Shown here: piece after piece, positions 51,610 to 59,861 of the stretch
How the letters are laid out: every line of letters begins with the position of its first letter
How positions within the stretch are numbered: the stretch's first letter is position 1
Assembly: GCA_041481445.1 (NCBI GenBank)
Contig: JBGPBV010000003.1
Location: 38,743 to 102,742, forward strand
Direction: 5' to 3'
Length of the DNA: 64,000 nucleotides
From: AA29 sp041481445
GTDB taxonomy: Bacteria; Acidobacteriota; Vicinamibacteria; Fen-336
Made by a program: the position numbers and the translations under genes
The notes under the pieces: model-generated
What the model saw: the letters and a program-made list of their open reading frames with translations, nothing else
Database searches by the model: none
What the model was told of the DNA's origin: nothing

Positions 51610-52266
51610 ATGGCGGCCAATCACTACGAGATCCTCGGCGTGGCCCGCACCGCGACCGCCCCCGAGGTCCGCAGCGCCTACGCCAAGCTCGCCCGCGAGC
51701 GGCATCCCGACCGCTTCTCGGACCCGGCGGAGAAGGCGCGGGCGGAGGAGTTCTTCAAGAACCTCACCACCGCCTTCAACACCCTGTCGAACGACAAGCA
51801 GCGCCGCGAGTACGACGAGAGCCTCGACCGCCCGCGCGCCGCCCCTCCCCAGGAGATCGCGCAGGGCGCGTACGCGCGCGGGGTCCAGATGTTCGAGGCC
51901 AAGAAGTACTTCGAGGCGGTCGAGCTGCTGCGCACGGCCGTCGGGCTCTTCCCGGAGGACGCGCGCTACCAGGATGCGCTGGGCAAGGCCCTGGCCCGCA
52001 ACCCGCACTGGGTGCGCGACGGCATGCAGGCCATCGAGAAGGCGGTGCAGCTCTCTCCCCGCGTCGCCGCCTACCAGTCCGACCTGGCCGAGCTGCTGCT
52101 GGCGCAGGGGCTCAAGCTGCGCGCGCGCAAGGCGGCGGAAGCCGCGCTGCGCCTGGATCCCGCCGACGAGCGGGCCCTGCGCGTGCTGGGCGAGGTCGGT
52201 CCCTCCGAGCCGGAGCCGCCGCCGGCGGGCGGCGGACTGCGCGGATTCCTCCGCCGCAAGGGCTGA
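51610..52266 (+). CDS. J-domain TPR protein
   Basis: A 218-residue protein. The N-terminal J domain (about residues 5-70) has the HPD motif at 32-34 (ARERHPDRF), needed to stimulate DnaK. TPR-like units follow (about 85-200) and a Gly/Arg-rich end. It is not DnaJ itself, because the zinc-finger and substrate domains are absent. Likely a specialised DnaK recruiter for partners in this operon. Confidence 0.88.
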   Translation: MAANHYEILGVARTATAPEVRSAYAKLARERHPDRFSDPAEKARAEEFFKNLTTAFNTLSNDKQRREYDESLDRPRAAPPQEIAQGAYARGVQMFEAKKYFEAVELLRTAVGLFPEDARYQDALGKALARNPHWVRDGMQAIEKAVQLSPRVAAYQSDLAELLLAQGLKLRARKAAEAALRLDPADERALRVLGEVGPSEPEPPPAGGGLRGFLRRKG

Positions 52267-52290
52267 ACGCGCCCGGCCGCCCCCGGCGGC

Positions 52291-52319
52291 TTGCCAGGCG
52301 TGCCCTTTCGTCGTCTAAT
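52291..52319 (+). promoter_or_regulatory. Sigma-70 type promoter of the kinase-phosphatase operon
   Basis: TTGCCA (52291-52296) and TCTAAT (52314-52319) are spaced by exactly 17 bases. Expected start is near 52326, 14 bases before the phosphatase ATG. This separates the phosphatase-kinase block as its own transcription unit. Confidence 0.6.
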
Positions 52320-52339
52320 TTCCCCCACCCCACCCCGGG

Positions 52340-53104
52340 ATGAAGATCACTTACAAGGCCGTCTCCGACGTCGGGCGTAAGCGCAAGGGCAATGAGGACA
52401 GCCTGTTCGTCAATCCCGAGCAGCACCTCTTCGTGGTTGCGGACGGGATGGGCGGGCACGCCGCGGGGGAGGTCGCCTCCAAGGTCGCCGTCGACGCCAT
52501 CAACGAGTTCGTGTGCCTCACCGGCGGCGACGAGGAGATCACCTGGCCGTTCGGCCTCGACGAGAACATCTCGTACGACGGCAACCGCCTGAAGACGGCC
52601 ATCCGCTACGCCAACCGCAAGGTCCTGGAGGCCACCAAGGAGAAGAGCGAGTACGAGGGGATGGCCACCACGGTGGCGGCGGTGCTCGTGGACGGCGAGG
52701 GGGCCAACCTCGGGCACGTGGGCGACAGCCGCATCTACCTCGTCCGCGACGGCCAGATCACCCAGCTCACCTCCGACCACTCGTGGGTCAACGAGCAGAT
52801 CCAGAGCGGGGTGATCTCGCCCGACCAGGCCCGCACCCATCCCCTCCGCAACGTGGTGACGCGCGCCCTGGGCGGCAAGCCGGACCTCCAGGTGGACATG
52901 CAGGTCCACAAGATCCGGTCCGGCGACATCCTCCTCCTGTGCTCGGACGGCCTCACCACCATGATCGCGGACGACGAGATCGCGCGCCTGGTGACGGACG
53001 CGGGGGGCGAGGTGGAGGAGGCGGCCCAGGCCCTGGTCGCGGGGGCCAACGCCAAGGGCGGGGAGGACAACATCACCGTGCTCCTCCTCCGCTTCGACGA
53101 TTGA
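52340..53104 (+). CDS. PP2C-type Ser/Thr protein phosphatase
   Basis: A 254-residue PPM phosphatase. Metal-binding motifs are complete: RKGNED (17-20 region), VADGMGGH (D35 onwards), HVGDSRIYL and GGEDNITVLLL near the C-terminus. Such enzymes dephosphorylate Ser/Thr kinases and their substrates in Mn-dependent fashion. It precedes a Ser/Thr kinase by four bases, a classical kinase-phosphatase pair. It is cytoplasmic with no membrane helix. Confidence 0.95.
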   Translation: MKITYKAVSDVGRKRKGNEDSLFVNPEQHLFVVADGMGGHAAGEVASKVAVDAINEFVCLTGGDEEITWPFGLDENISYDGNRLKTAIRYANRKVLEATKEKSEYEGMATTVAAVLVDGEGANLGHVGDSRIYLVRDGQITQLTSDHSWVNEQIQSGVISPDQARTHPLRNVVTRALGGKPDLQVDMQVHKIRSGDILLLCSDGLTTMIADDEIARLVTDAGGEVEEAAQALVAGANAKGGEDNITVLLLRFDD

Positions 53105-53108
53105 GCTG

Positions 53109-55268
53109 ATGCTCCCCGCCGACCAGACCGACAAGAACGCCCGCCGCCGGATCGGCAAGTACGCGGTGGTGGGCCGCATCGGGCGCGGCGGGATGGGGAT
53201 GGTCTACCGCGGGTGGGACGAGGTCCTGGAGCGCGAGGTCGCGGTCAAGACCCTGACCATCGAGGGGACCCTCGACGACGAGAGCCGGCAGCGCTTCCAG
53301 ATCGAGGCCAAGGCGGCGGCCAAGCTCCAGCACGCCAACATCGTCACCGTGTTCGAGCTGGGCGAGGACCGGGGGCTCCCGTTCATCGCCATGGAGCTGC
53401 TCCCGGGGGTGGACCTGGAGTCGCTGGTGCGCTCGGGGGAGACCCTCCTGGTCGAGGAGAAGCTCGAGATCCTGGTGCAGGTGCTGCGCGGGCTGCACTA
53501 CGCGCACGAGCACGGCATCGTGCATCGCGACATCAAGCCCTCGAACATCCGCCTGCTCGAGGACGGCACGGCCAAGATCATGGACTTCGGCATCGCCAAG
53601 CTGGGCGGGACCGGAGTGACCAAGACGGGCATGATGGTGGGCACCGTCCACTACATGAGCCCCGAGCAGATCCGGGGCAAGAAGCTGGACGGCCGCAGCG
53701 ACGTCTTCTCCACGGGAGTGATCCTCTACGAGCTCCTGGCCGGCAAGCGCCCGTTCCTGGGCGACAGCGCCACCGCCGTGCTCTACAAGATCATCAACGA
53801 CCCCACGCCGCCGCTCGACCCTTCCGTGGCCGGCCTCGCCCCCGAGCTCCAGGCCATCGTCGAGCGCGCCCTGGCCAAGGAGGCGGACAAGCGCTATCCC
53901 CACGCGGCGGCCATGGCGGACGAGCTTTCGGCGGTGGCCGGGCGGCTGCGCGGGCCGGGCGGGTCGCCGACGGAGGTCCTCGAGGCGGTGAACGTCTCGA
54001 AGCGCCTCATGAAGGAGGGCCGCCTCGACGACGCGGTCAGCCAGCTCAAGGAAGTGACCCAGAAGCATCCGCGGTCGCTGGAGGTCCGGCGCGCGCTGCG
54101 CACGGCCTCGCGCGAGCTGCAGCGGCGGACCAGGCCGGCGGAGCCGCCCGCCGACGATTACCCGGAGCTGGACGCGACCTACCAGGCCGCGCCCACGCGG
54201 CGCACGCCGGAGACGGTGCGCCAGGCGGGCGCGGACGCGCCGGCCACCGTCGTGGCGTCGGCGGCCAGCCCCGGCTCCGCGCCCGTCCCCGCGGCGGAGC
54301 GTGCCCCGGAACCCGCGCGCGCTCTCTTGTGGGCGGCGGGCCTCGCCCTGCTCGTGGCCCTGGGGGCGGGGGCCCTGCTCCTCTTCCGGGGCGGGGGCAC
54401 GCTGGCGGTGCCGAGCTCGGTCGTGCTGCGCGTGCGCTCGCAGCCGACGGGGGCGCGTGTCTTCGTGGATGGTCGCGACACGGGAGTGGTGACCGACGGC
54501 GAGCTGACTCTCCCCGCCGGCACGTCGGGGACGGTGACGCTCACCCTGCACAAGCCCGAGTACCGCGAGGCCACGCGCGTGCTGCACCTGCCCGTGTCCA
54601 CGAACGAAGTGCGCGTGCCGCTGGAGCCGCTCCCCGCCGCCGCCGTCTCCCTCCCCGTGGCGACCGATCCGCCCGGAGCGTCCGTCACCGTCGATGGCGA
54701 GCCCCTGCCCGGCACCACGCCGCTCACCGCCAGCATCGATCCCTCGCGGGAGCACACGATCGGGGTGCGCCTCGACGGTCATGCTCCGCAGGAGGTCCGC
54801 ATCGCCGCCGGCGCCGCCCCTTCCGAAGTGCGGCTCAGCCTGGATCCCTCGGGGCCGCAAGGGCGCGTCCTGATCGGGGCGGCCTATCCGATCGACGTGA
54901 TCTGGCGCGGGCGGGTCCTGGCCAAGGGCCAGCCTTCACCGGAGGTGAGTGTGAGCGCGGGCAAGCAGGTGCTGACGCTGGTGTCGGCGGCCTACTTCCT
55001 GCGCCAGAACGTCACCGTGGACGTGCGTCCGCCCGCGGTCGCGCAGGCGTCGGCGCCCGGGCTCGGCAAGATCAACATCCGGGCCAACCCCGACAACTGC
55101 CAGGTCTTCATCGACGGCGCGTTCGTCGAGTACCCTCCCATCCTCGACCGCGCCATCGCGGCCGGCGAGCACAAGGTCGCCTTCAAGTGGCCGGACGGAG
55201 CCCGCCAGGAGGAGTCGGTGGACGTGCCCAGGGGCGCTCCCGCCTACGTGATGGGGCGAAAGGACTAG
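53109..55268 (+). CDS. Ser/Thr protein kinase with extracytoplasmic PEGA domains
   Basis: A 719-residue protein. The kinase domain (about residues 17-280) is intact: GRIGRGGMG, K47 (VAVK), HRDIKPSN (139-146), DFG (159-161) and SPEQ (184-187). A helical segment follows (about 295-340), then a linker, one membrane helix (about 399-422) and three or four PEGA-type beta domains outside (about 435-715). Each contains motifs such as SQPTGARVFVDGRDTG or DPPGASVTVDGEPL. Active kinase with a sensor outside the membrane. It is co-directional with PP2C, TPR-NHL, PEGA-PDZ and FHA genes. Confidence 0.95.
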   Translation: MLPADQTDKNARRRIGKYAVVGRIGRGGMGMVYRGWDEVLEREVAVKTLTIEGTLDDESRQRFQIEAKAAAKLQHANIVTVFELGEDRGLPFIAMELLPGVDLESLVRSGETLLVEEKLEILVQVLRGLHYAHEHGIVHRDIKPSNIRLLEDGTAKIMDFGIAKLGGTGVTKTGMMVGTVHYMSPEQIRGKKLDGRSDVFSTGVILYELLAGKRPFLGDSATAVLYKIINDPTPPLDPSVAGLAPELQAIVERALAKEADKRYPHAAAMADELSAVAGRLRGPGGSPTEVLEAVNVSKRLMKEGRLDDAVSQLKEVTQKHPRSLEVRRALRTASRELQRRTRPAEPPADDYPELDATYQAAPTRRTPETVRQAGADAPATVVASAASPGSAPVPAAERAPEPARALLWAAGLALLVALGAGALLLFRGGGTLAVPSSVVLRVRSQPTGARVFVDGRDTGVVTDGELTLPAGTSGTVTLTLHKPEYREATRVLHLPVSTNEVRVPLEPLPAAAVSLPVATDPPGASVTVDGEPLPGTTPLTASIDPSREHTIGVRLDGHAPQEVRIAAGAAPSEVRLSLDPSGPQGRVLIGAAYPIDVIWRGRVLAKGQPSPEVSVSAGKQVLTLVSAAYFLRQNVTVDVRPPAVAQASAPGLGKINIRANPDNCQVFIDGAFVEYPPILDRAIAAGEHKVAFKWPDGARQEESVDVPRGAPAYVMGRKD

Positions 55269-55272
55269 ACCG

Positions 55273-56757
55273 GTGACCCTGCGGCGGACCCTGCTGCTCG
55301 TGGTCGTGCTCGTCGTCCCCGCCGTCGCCTCCGCCCAGACCTCGCCCGACGATCAGGCGCGCGGCCTGCTCGAGGACGGGCGGACCTACCGCAAGGAGGG
55401 CAAGGTCAAGCAGGCCCTCGACAACTTCCAGACCATCGTGTCGGGGTTCCCGAACACCGGGTACGTCGACGACGCGCTCCTCGAGATCGGCCGCTACTAC
55501 CTCGAGGTGGACGGGGACGCGGCCAAGGCCCGCGAGGCCTTCGAGCAGGTCACCAAGCGCTTCCCGCAGAGCGACGGCGCTCCCGGGGCCTATTACTACC
55601 TCGGGCGCCTCACCATGGAGCGCGCCACCTCCGCCAACGACCTCGACGACGCCCTCGCCCAGTTCGCGCGCGTCCAGCGCCTGTACCCGCGCAGCGACTG
55701 GGTGCCGCGCGCGCTGTACGCCACCGGCCTCGTCCATCGCAAGAGCGGGCGCTTGGCCGACGCCGCCGAGGCCGAGCGCCGGGTGGCCCTCGAGCACCCC
55801 TCCAGCGACGCCGCGCCCGCCGCCCAGTTCGAGCTGGCCCAGGACCTCGCCCTCCTCGGCGACTTCCGGACCGCGATGGAGGAGTTCCAGCAGGTCCGCA
55901 ACCGCTATCCCGAGAGCGAGTGGTCGCCGCGCGCGCTGGATCGCATCACCGCGCTCTACCGCCTGTACGGGACGGGCAAGCCGGCCTTCGCCGTCGACCC
56001 CTCGTTCGCCGTGGGCGCCGGCGACACCCTCAAGGACGTCGTGGGCATCGTCATGACGCCCGCGCGCACCTTGTGGGTGGCCTCGGACAAGGTCAAGAGC
56101 GCGATCCCGTTCGCCCCGGACGGCAAGATGGGGGCCAGCCTGCCCGGCGAGGACCTGCAGACGATGGCCCTGGCCGCGAGCGGCGACCTCCTGGTGGTGG
56201 CCGCGCGCGCCGTCCGCATCGGGCCGAAGAACCTCCAGACCTTCTCGATCCCCGGGAGCAAGCCGGGGGAGACGGAGCTCCTCGAGAAGCTGGCGGCGGC
56301 GGCCATCACCCCGGGCGGCAGCGTGCTCGTCTCCGACGAGAAGAAGAAGAAGGTCTTCCGCTTCGACGCCAAGTACCAGTACCTGGGCCCGTTCCTGGAC
56401 GCGAAGGAGCGGCAGGTGAGCCGCATCGTGCTCGACGGCGAGGGCGGGATCGTGATGCTCGACCGCGACGAGCGCACGGTGCGCACGGTCGACGAGTCGG
56501 GCAAGGTGCTGCGGACCATCGCCACCCGTGGACCCGGGTACGAGCTCCGGAAGCCGGTGGACCTCGCCGTCGACCTCTTCCGCAACACCTACGTGGCGGA
56601 CGAGGAGGGCGCGGTGACGGTGTTCTCGCCGTCGGGCCAGCTCCTGGCCCCGATCGGCGCCGCCGAGCTGAAGAAGCCGCGCGCCCTGACCGTCGACCCC
56701 GCCGGGGCCGTGCTCGTGTACGACGAGAAGCTGCAGCGGATCCTGAGGTTCAAATGA
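55273..56757 (+). CDS. Exported TPR plus NHL-propeller protein
   Basis: A 494-residue protein from GTG at 55273, four bases after the kinase. It has a signal peptide (about residues 4-22, ending ASAQ). YbgF/BamD-like TPR units follow (about 26-225; LLEIGRYYLEVDGDAAKAREAFEQV), then a beta-propeller-like region (about 240-494) with NHL-type repeats (KKPRALTVDPAGAVLVYDEK). Probably periplasmic. It is coupled to the next gene by ATGA and may be a kinase partner or substrate. Confidence 0.85.
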   Translation: MTLRRTLLLVVVLVVPAVASAQTSPDDQARGLLEDGRTYRKEGKVKQALDNFQTIVSGFPNTGYVDDALLEIGRYYLEVDGDAAKAREAFEQVTKRFPQSDGAPGAYYYLGRLTMERATSANDLDDALAQFARVQRLYPRSDWVPRALYATGLVHRKSGRLADAAEAERRVALEHPSSDAAPAAQFELAQDLALLGDFRTAMEEFQQVRNRYPESEWSPRALDRITALYRLYGTGKPAFAVDPSFAVGAGDTLKDVVGIVMTPARTLWVASDKVKSAIPFAPDGKMGASLPGEDLQTMALAASGDLLVVAARAVRIGPKNLQTFSIPGSKPGETELLEKLAAAAITPGGSVLVSDEKKKKVFRFDAKYQYLGPFLDAKERQVSRIVLDGEGGIVMLDRDERTVRTVDESGKVLRTIATRGPGYELRKPVDLAVDLFRNTYVADEEGAVTVFSPSGQLLAPIGAAELKKPRALTVDPAGAVLVYDEKLQRILRFK

Positions 56758-58964
56758 AGGTCCACGCGTCCGGCTCCACCCTGAGGCTCCTGGCCGCCGT
56801 CGGAGCCGTCCTCGTCCTGGCCGCGGCGGCGCCGGCCCAGGAGACGCCCGCCGCCCCCTCCGGGGCCCTCTCCGAGGCCGTGCAGAAGGAGCTGCAATCG
56901 ATCCAGGACCTGCTCGCCCGCGCCACCGCGGAGTTCGAGGGGCCCCAGCAGAGCCGGTCGATCGTGCTCTTCGACGAGATCATCACCCGGCTGGAAGTGC
57001 TGCGCCGGCAGGGCACGCTGCCCCCGCGCGGGCGGGAGATCCTCTCCCAGGCCTACGAGCTGCGGGCCCGCGCCTACTACAACATCGGCCTGCAGGAGAA
57101 GGCGGCGGACAGCTTCCGCTCCCTCGTCCAGCTCAACCCCCAGTACACGATGAGCAAGGAGAAGGTCTCGCCCAAGGTCGTCGACTACTTCAACTCGGTG
57201 AAGAAGGCGCTGGTCGGGTACCTGGCGGTGTCGTCGCAGCCGGCCGGGGCCAAGGTCAGCCTCAACGGCGAGTTCCTGAGCCTGACCGATTTCTTCCCGC
57301 TCGAGGTCCTGGCCGGCGAGTACAACGTCGAGATCACGCGCGAGGGCTATCGCACGGAGGCGCGGACGATCAGCATCGCGCCCAAGGCCACGGAGACGCT
57401 CCAGGTCACGCTGACGCGCACCCTGGCCGCCCAGTTCGTGGTCACGGAGCCGGCGGGGGTCGAGATCTGGGTCGACGGACAGCTGCGGACGACCTCGGCG
57501 GGCACGCCGGAGCCGGAGGTGATGGAGCTCGTGCGGGCCAAGGGCCTCGATCCCTCGCGCGCCTCCGCGCGCGTGGAGATCGGGAACCTGTCGCTCGGCT
57601 CGCACATCCTGGAGTTCCGCCGCAAGTGCCACGAGTCGGTCAAGCGGCAGATCGACACCCCGGAGGCGCGTGACTACGACACGGAAGGCATCAAGCTCCA
57701 GGAGTCGCTGGCCTCCCTGCAGCTCCGGTCGGACCCGCCCGGGGGGCGCATCTTCCTCGACAACGAGGCCATGGGGATCACGCCCAAGGACCTCGACGGC
57801 GTGTGCTCGGGCAAGCACCGCATCGAGGTCAAGCACTCGTCGGGGAAGTTCATCCAGGACATCGTGGTGGGCAAGGACGAGAGCCTGACCCTGGACTGCC
57901 CGATCCGGCCCAGCCTGGCCTTCCTGGGCGTGGTCACGGAGAGCGCGGCCGGGGAGCGCGTGGCCGGCGACGTCGAGGAGAAGCTGATCGAGAACCTCCA
58001 GAAGGTCGCCACCCTGAACTTCGTCCCCGCCCCCCGCGACACCGTGGACCGGATCCTCGGCGCCGAGAAGCTGACCCCGAAGTCCCTCCTGCCCGGCGGA
58101 GCGGAGCCCGACCTCGTGAAGAAGGTCACGGAGAAGCTGGCGGCGGCGCTGGAGGTCCAGGGCTTCCTGGTGGCCGTGCTCCCGGGCGAGAAGCTGCAGC
58201 GCACGGCCGTGCTCTACCTCCTGGCCGCCGGCAATACCGTGGCCGACACCTGGGACGTCAGCGTCACCGAGTCCGCCTCGTACATGCGCTTCCTGGCCGC
58301 GGTCGACCGCAAGGCCACCATGTACCGGCCCTGGACGGGCCTCATCACGGTGGACACGCTCCTCCACGAAGGCGTGCCCGTGCTGCGGGTGGTGCCCGGG
58401 AGCCCGGCCGCCCAGGCCGGCCTGCAACCGGCGGAAATCCTCTCTGCCGTCGACGGCCATCCCGTCAAGCAGACGTCCGACCTGCTCTCCGCGGTCGAGG
58501 CCAAGCACGCCAAGGACAAGCTCGGCCTGCACCTCAAGGCGGGAGCGGGCGCCGTCCGCACCGTCGACATCACGCTGGCGGAGACGCCCCAGGAGATCCC
58601 GCTCAACGATCCGTCGCTCCTCTACAACAAGGTGATGATGGACCTGCGCCAGCAGGTGGAGGGCTACCCGGGGACGGAGCCGGCCGCCTTCGCGCGCCTG
58701 AACCTCGCCATCTGCGCGATGCACTTCGGCGACTTCGCCTCCGCCCACGAGTACCTCCTCAAGGCGCGGACGGAGCTGCCGTCGCGTCCGGGGCTGTCGC
58801 AGGGGACGGCCCTCTACTATCTCGGGCTGGCCCTCGAGCGCCTCGGCTACAAGAAGGAGGCGACGGACGCCTACAAGGCCGCCGCCGGCTTCAAGGACGC
58901 CACCCTGTTCAACAACGACGGCCCCGCGGTCGCTCCCCTGGCCGCGCGGCGGGGCGGGCCTTGA
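56754..58964 (+). CDS. Exported PEGA-PDZ-TPR protein
   Basis: A 736-residue protein. After a signal peptide (about residues 1-28) come a TPR-like helical region (about 35-145), a PEGA domain (about 155-225), a second PEGA-like unit (about 226-300) and a third (about 320-390; SDPPGGRIFLDNEAMGI). A mixed region (about 400-530) follows, then a PDZ domain (about 535-615; LRVVPGSPAAQAGLQPAEIL) and C-terminal TPR (about 630-715). The PDZ has no attached protease, so it is a binding module. PEGA domains here echo those of the adjacent kinase, suggesting a shared extracytoplasmic target such as peptidoglycan. Confidence 0.88.
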   Translation: MKVHASGSTLRLLAAVGAVLVLAAAAPAQETPAAPSGALSEAVQKELQSIQDLLARATAEFEGPQQSRSIVLFDEIITRLEVLRRQGTLPPRGREILSQAYELRARAYYNIGLQEKAADSFRSLVQLNPQYTMSKEKVSPKVVDYFNSVKKALVGYLAVSSQPAGAKVSLNGEFLSLTDFFPLEVLAGEYNVEITREGYRTEARTISIAPKATETLQVTLTRTLAAQFVVTEPAGVEIWVDGQLRTTSAGTPEPEVMELVRAKGLDPSRASARVEIGNLSLGSHILEFRRKCHESVKRQIDTPEARDYDTEGIKLQESLASLQLRSDPPGGRIFLDNEAMGITPKDLDGVCSGKHRIEVKHSSGKFIQDIVVGKDESLTLDCPIRPSLAFLGVVTESAAGERVAGDVEEKLIENLQKVATLNFVPAPRDTVDRILGAEKLTPKSLLPGGAEPDLVKKVTEKLAAALEVQGFLVAVLPGEKLQRTAVLYLLAAGNTVADTWDVSVTESASYMRFLAAVDRKATMYRPWTGLITVDTLLHEGVPVLRVVPGSPAAQAGLQPAEILSAVDGHPVKQTSDLLSAVEAKHAKDKLGLHLKAGAGAVRTVDITLAETPQEIPLNDPSLLYNKVMMDLRQQVEGYPGTEPAAFARLNLAICAMHFGDFASAHEYLLKARTELPSRPGLSQGTALYYLGLALERLGYKKEATDAYKAAAGFKDATLFNNDGPAVAPLAARRGGP

Positions 58965-59299
58965 GCGAGGCTCCGGCCGCGTCCGCCGCCCGTCTGGTCT
59001 GGCTGCGGCCGGACGGGGAGGAGGTGGAGTTCCCGCTGCGGGCCAGCCCGTTGCTCATCGGCCGCGACGAGGAGGCGGACATCAGGGTGGACGAGCCGCT
59101 CGTCTCGCGCGCGCACGCGCGCATCGAGAAGCGCGGCGGGTCGTTCTTCGTCCTCGACCTCGGCTCGACCAACCAGACGAAGGTGAACGGGGAGGCGGTC
59201 ATCGAGCGTGAGCTGCGCCACGGCGACGAGCTGCGCTTCGCGCGCGCCCGCTGCCGGTTCCTCGCCCCACCCCTCGATCCCGTGGCCGCGGGCGTCTAG
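58961..59299 (+). CDS. Stand-alone FHA-domain protein (TTG start)
   Basis: A 112-residue protein starting with TTG at 58961, overlapping the upstream stop by TTGA; no ATG or GTG upstream fits. It is almost only an FHA domain: LLIGRDEEADIRVDEPLVSRAH and LGSTNQTKVNG carry the conserved Arg, Ser, His and Asn for phosphothreonine binding. It would read phosphorylation made by the kinase encoded 4 kb upstream in the same run. Confidence 0.82.
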   Translation: MSEAPAASAARLVWLRPDGEEVEFPLRASPLLIGRDEEADIRVDEPLVSRAHARIEKRGGSFFVLDLGSTNQTKVNGEAVIERELRHGDELRFARARCRFLAPPLDPVAAGV

Positions 59300-59316
59300 G
59301 CGGTCCGGCCGCCGAG

Positions 59317-59344
59317 AGGCTCGAGGGCTTTCGCCCCCGAGCCT
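59317..59344. terminator. Bidirectional hairpin between convergent genes
   Basis: AGGCTCG-A-GGGC (59317-59328) pairs with GCCC-C-CGAGCCT (59333-59344) with one mismatch and loop TTTC. An outer near-perfect inverted repeat (CGGTCCGGCC near 59301 and its partner near 59348) extends it. It lies between the convergent FHA and Tat-substrate genes and is the likely terminator for both. There is no clear T-run. Confidence 0.5.
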
Positions 59345-59358
59345 GAACGGCCGGTCCG

Positions 59359-59616
59359 TCAGTGATGCTTGGCGAAGTCGATCCCCTTCTCGACCTCCTC
59401 GATCGCGCTCTTGACCAGGCCCAGGGCCCGGCCGCGGTGCCCGCCCTTGTCCGCGGTGGCCGCGTCGAGCTCGCGGCGTGCGGCCTTGAGCGCGTCGAGA
59501 GCGGCTTCCATGTGCGGCTGGTCGGCTCGGGCCAGGGCGGGCACGATCAAGGCGGCGGCGAGACCGGCGGCGGCGGGAGCGGCGGTGAGGATGTCACGAC
59601 GGGTGAATCGCGGCAT
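59359..59616 (-). CDS. Small Tat-exported helical protein
   Basis: An 85-residue protein with a twin-arginine signal (TRRDIL, R6-R7) and a hydrophobic stretch with AxA cleavage (LARADQ, about residue 31). The mature part (about 53 residues) is one or two amphipathic helices containing ALDALKAARRELDAA and ends in FAKHH. A strong AAGGAGG ribosome site precedes the ATG. Such small Tat proteins may carry or sense metal, but no cofactor motif is clear. Confidence 0.85.
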   Translation of the reverse strand: MPRFTRRDILTAAPAAAGLAAALIVPALARADQPHMEAALDALKAARRELDAATADKGGHRGRALGLVKSAIEEVEKGIDFAKHH

Positions 59617-59684
59617 GAGGCCTCCTTTATGGGCGGAATCATACCCGAGCCGCCGTTGGTCGGCCGGCGGTATCCCGCCGTTCC

Positions 59685-59839
59685 TCAGATGACCCGGCGG
59701 GCGGCGGCGGTGGCGAACTCACCCTGCACCTTCACGACCATGATGTCGTAGTCGTTGAGCTGTGCGCCACCGTTCGCGGCTTCCAGTGGTCGCTTAATTG
59801 GGCCAGCTTGTCCGCCAGGATGACGGGTTTGGTCGTCAT
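59685..59839 (-). pseudogene. Truncated, frameshifted cupin-family gene
   Basis: From ATG at 59839, preceded by GGGGGAG, the reading frame gives MTTKPVILADKLAQLSDHWK and then RTVA, after which it shifts by one base. The second frame continues QLNDYDIMVVKVQGEF, which matches the N-terminus of small cupin proteins, and then stops at 59685 without the metal-binding barrel. It is both frameshifted and truncated, so it is a remnant. The family call is by recall only. Confidence 0.5.
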
Positions 59840-59861
59840 GACTCCCCCTGATGGGTGTCTC

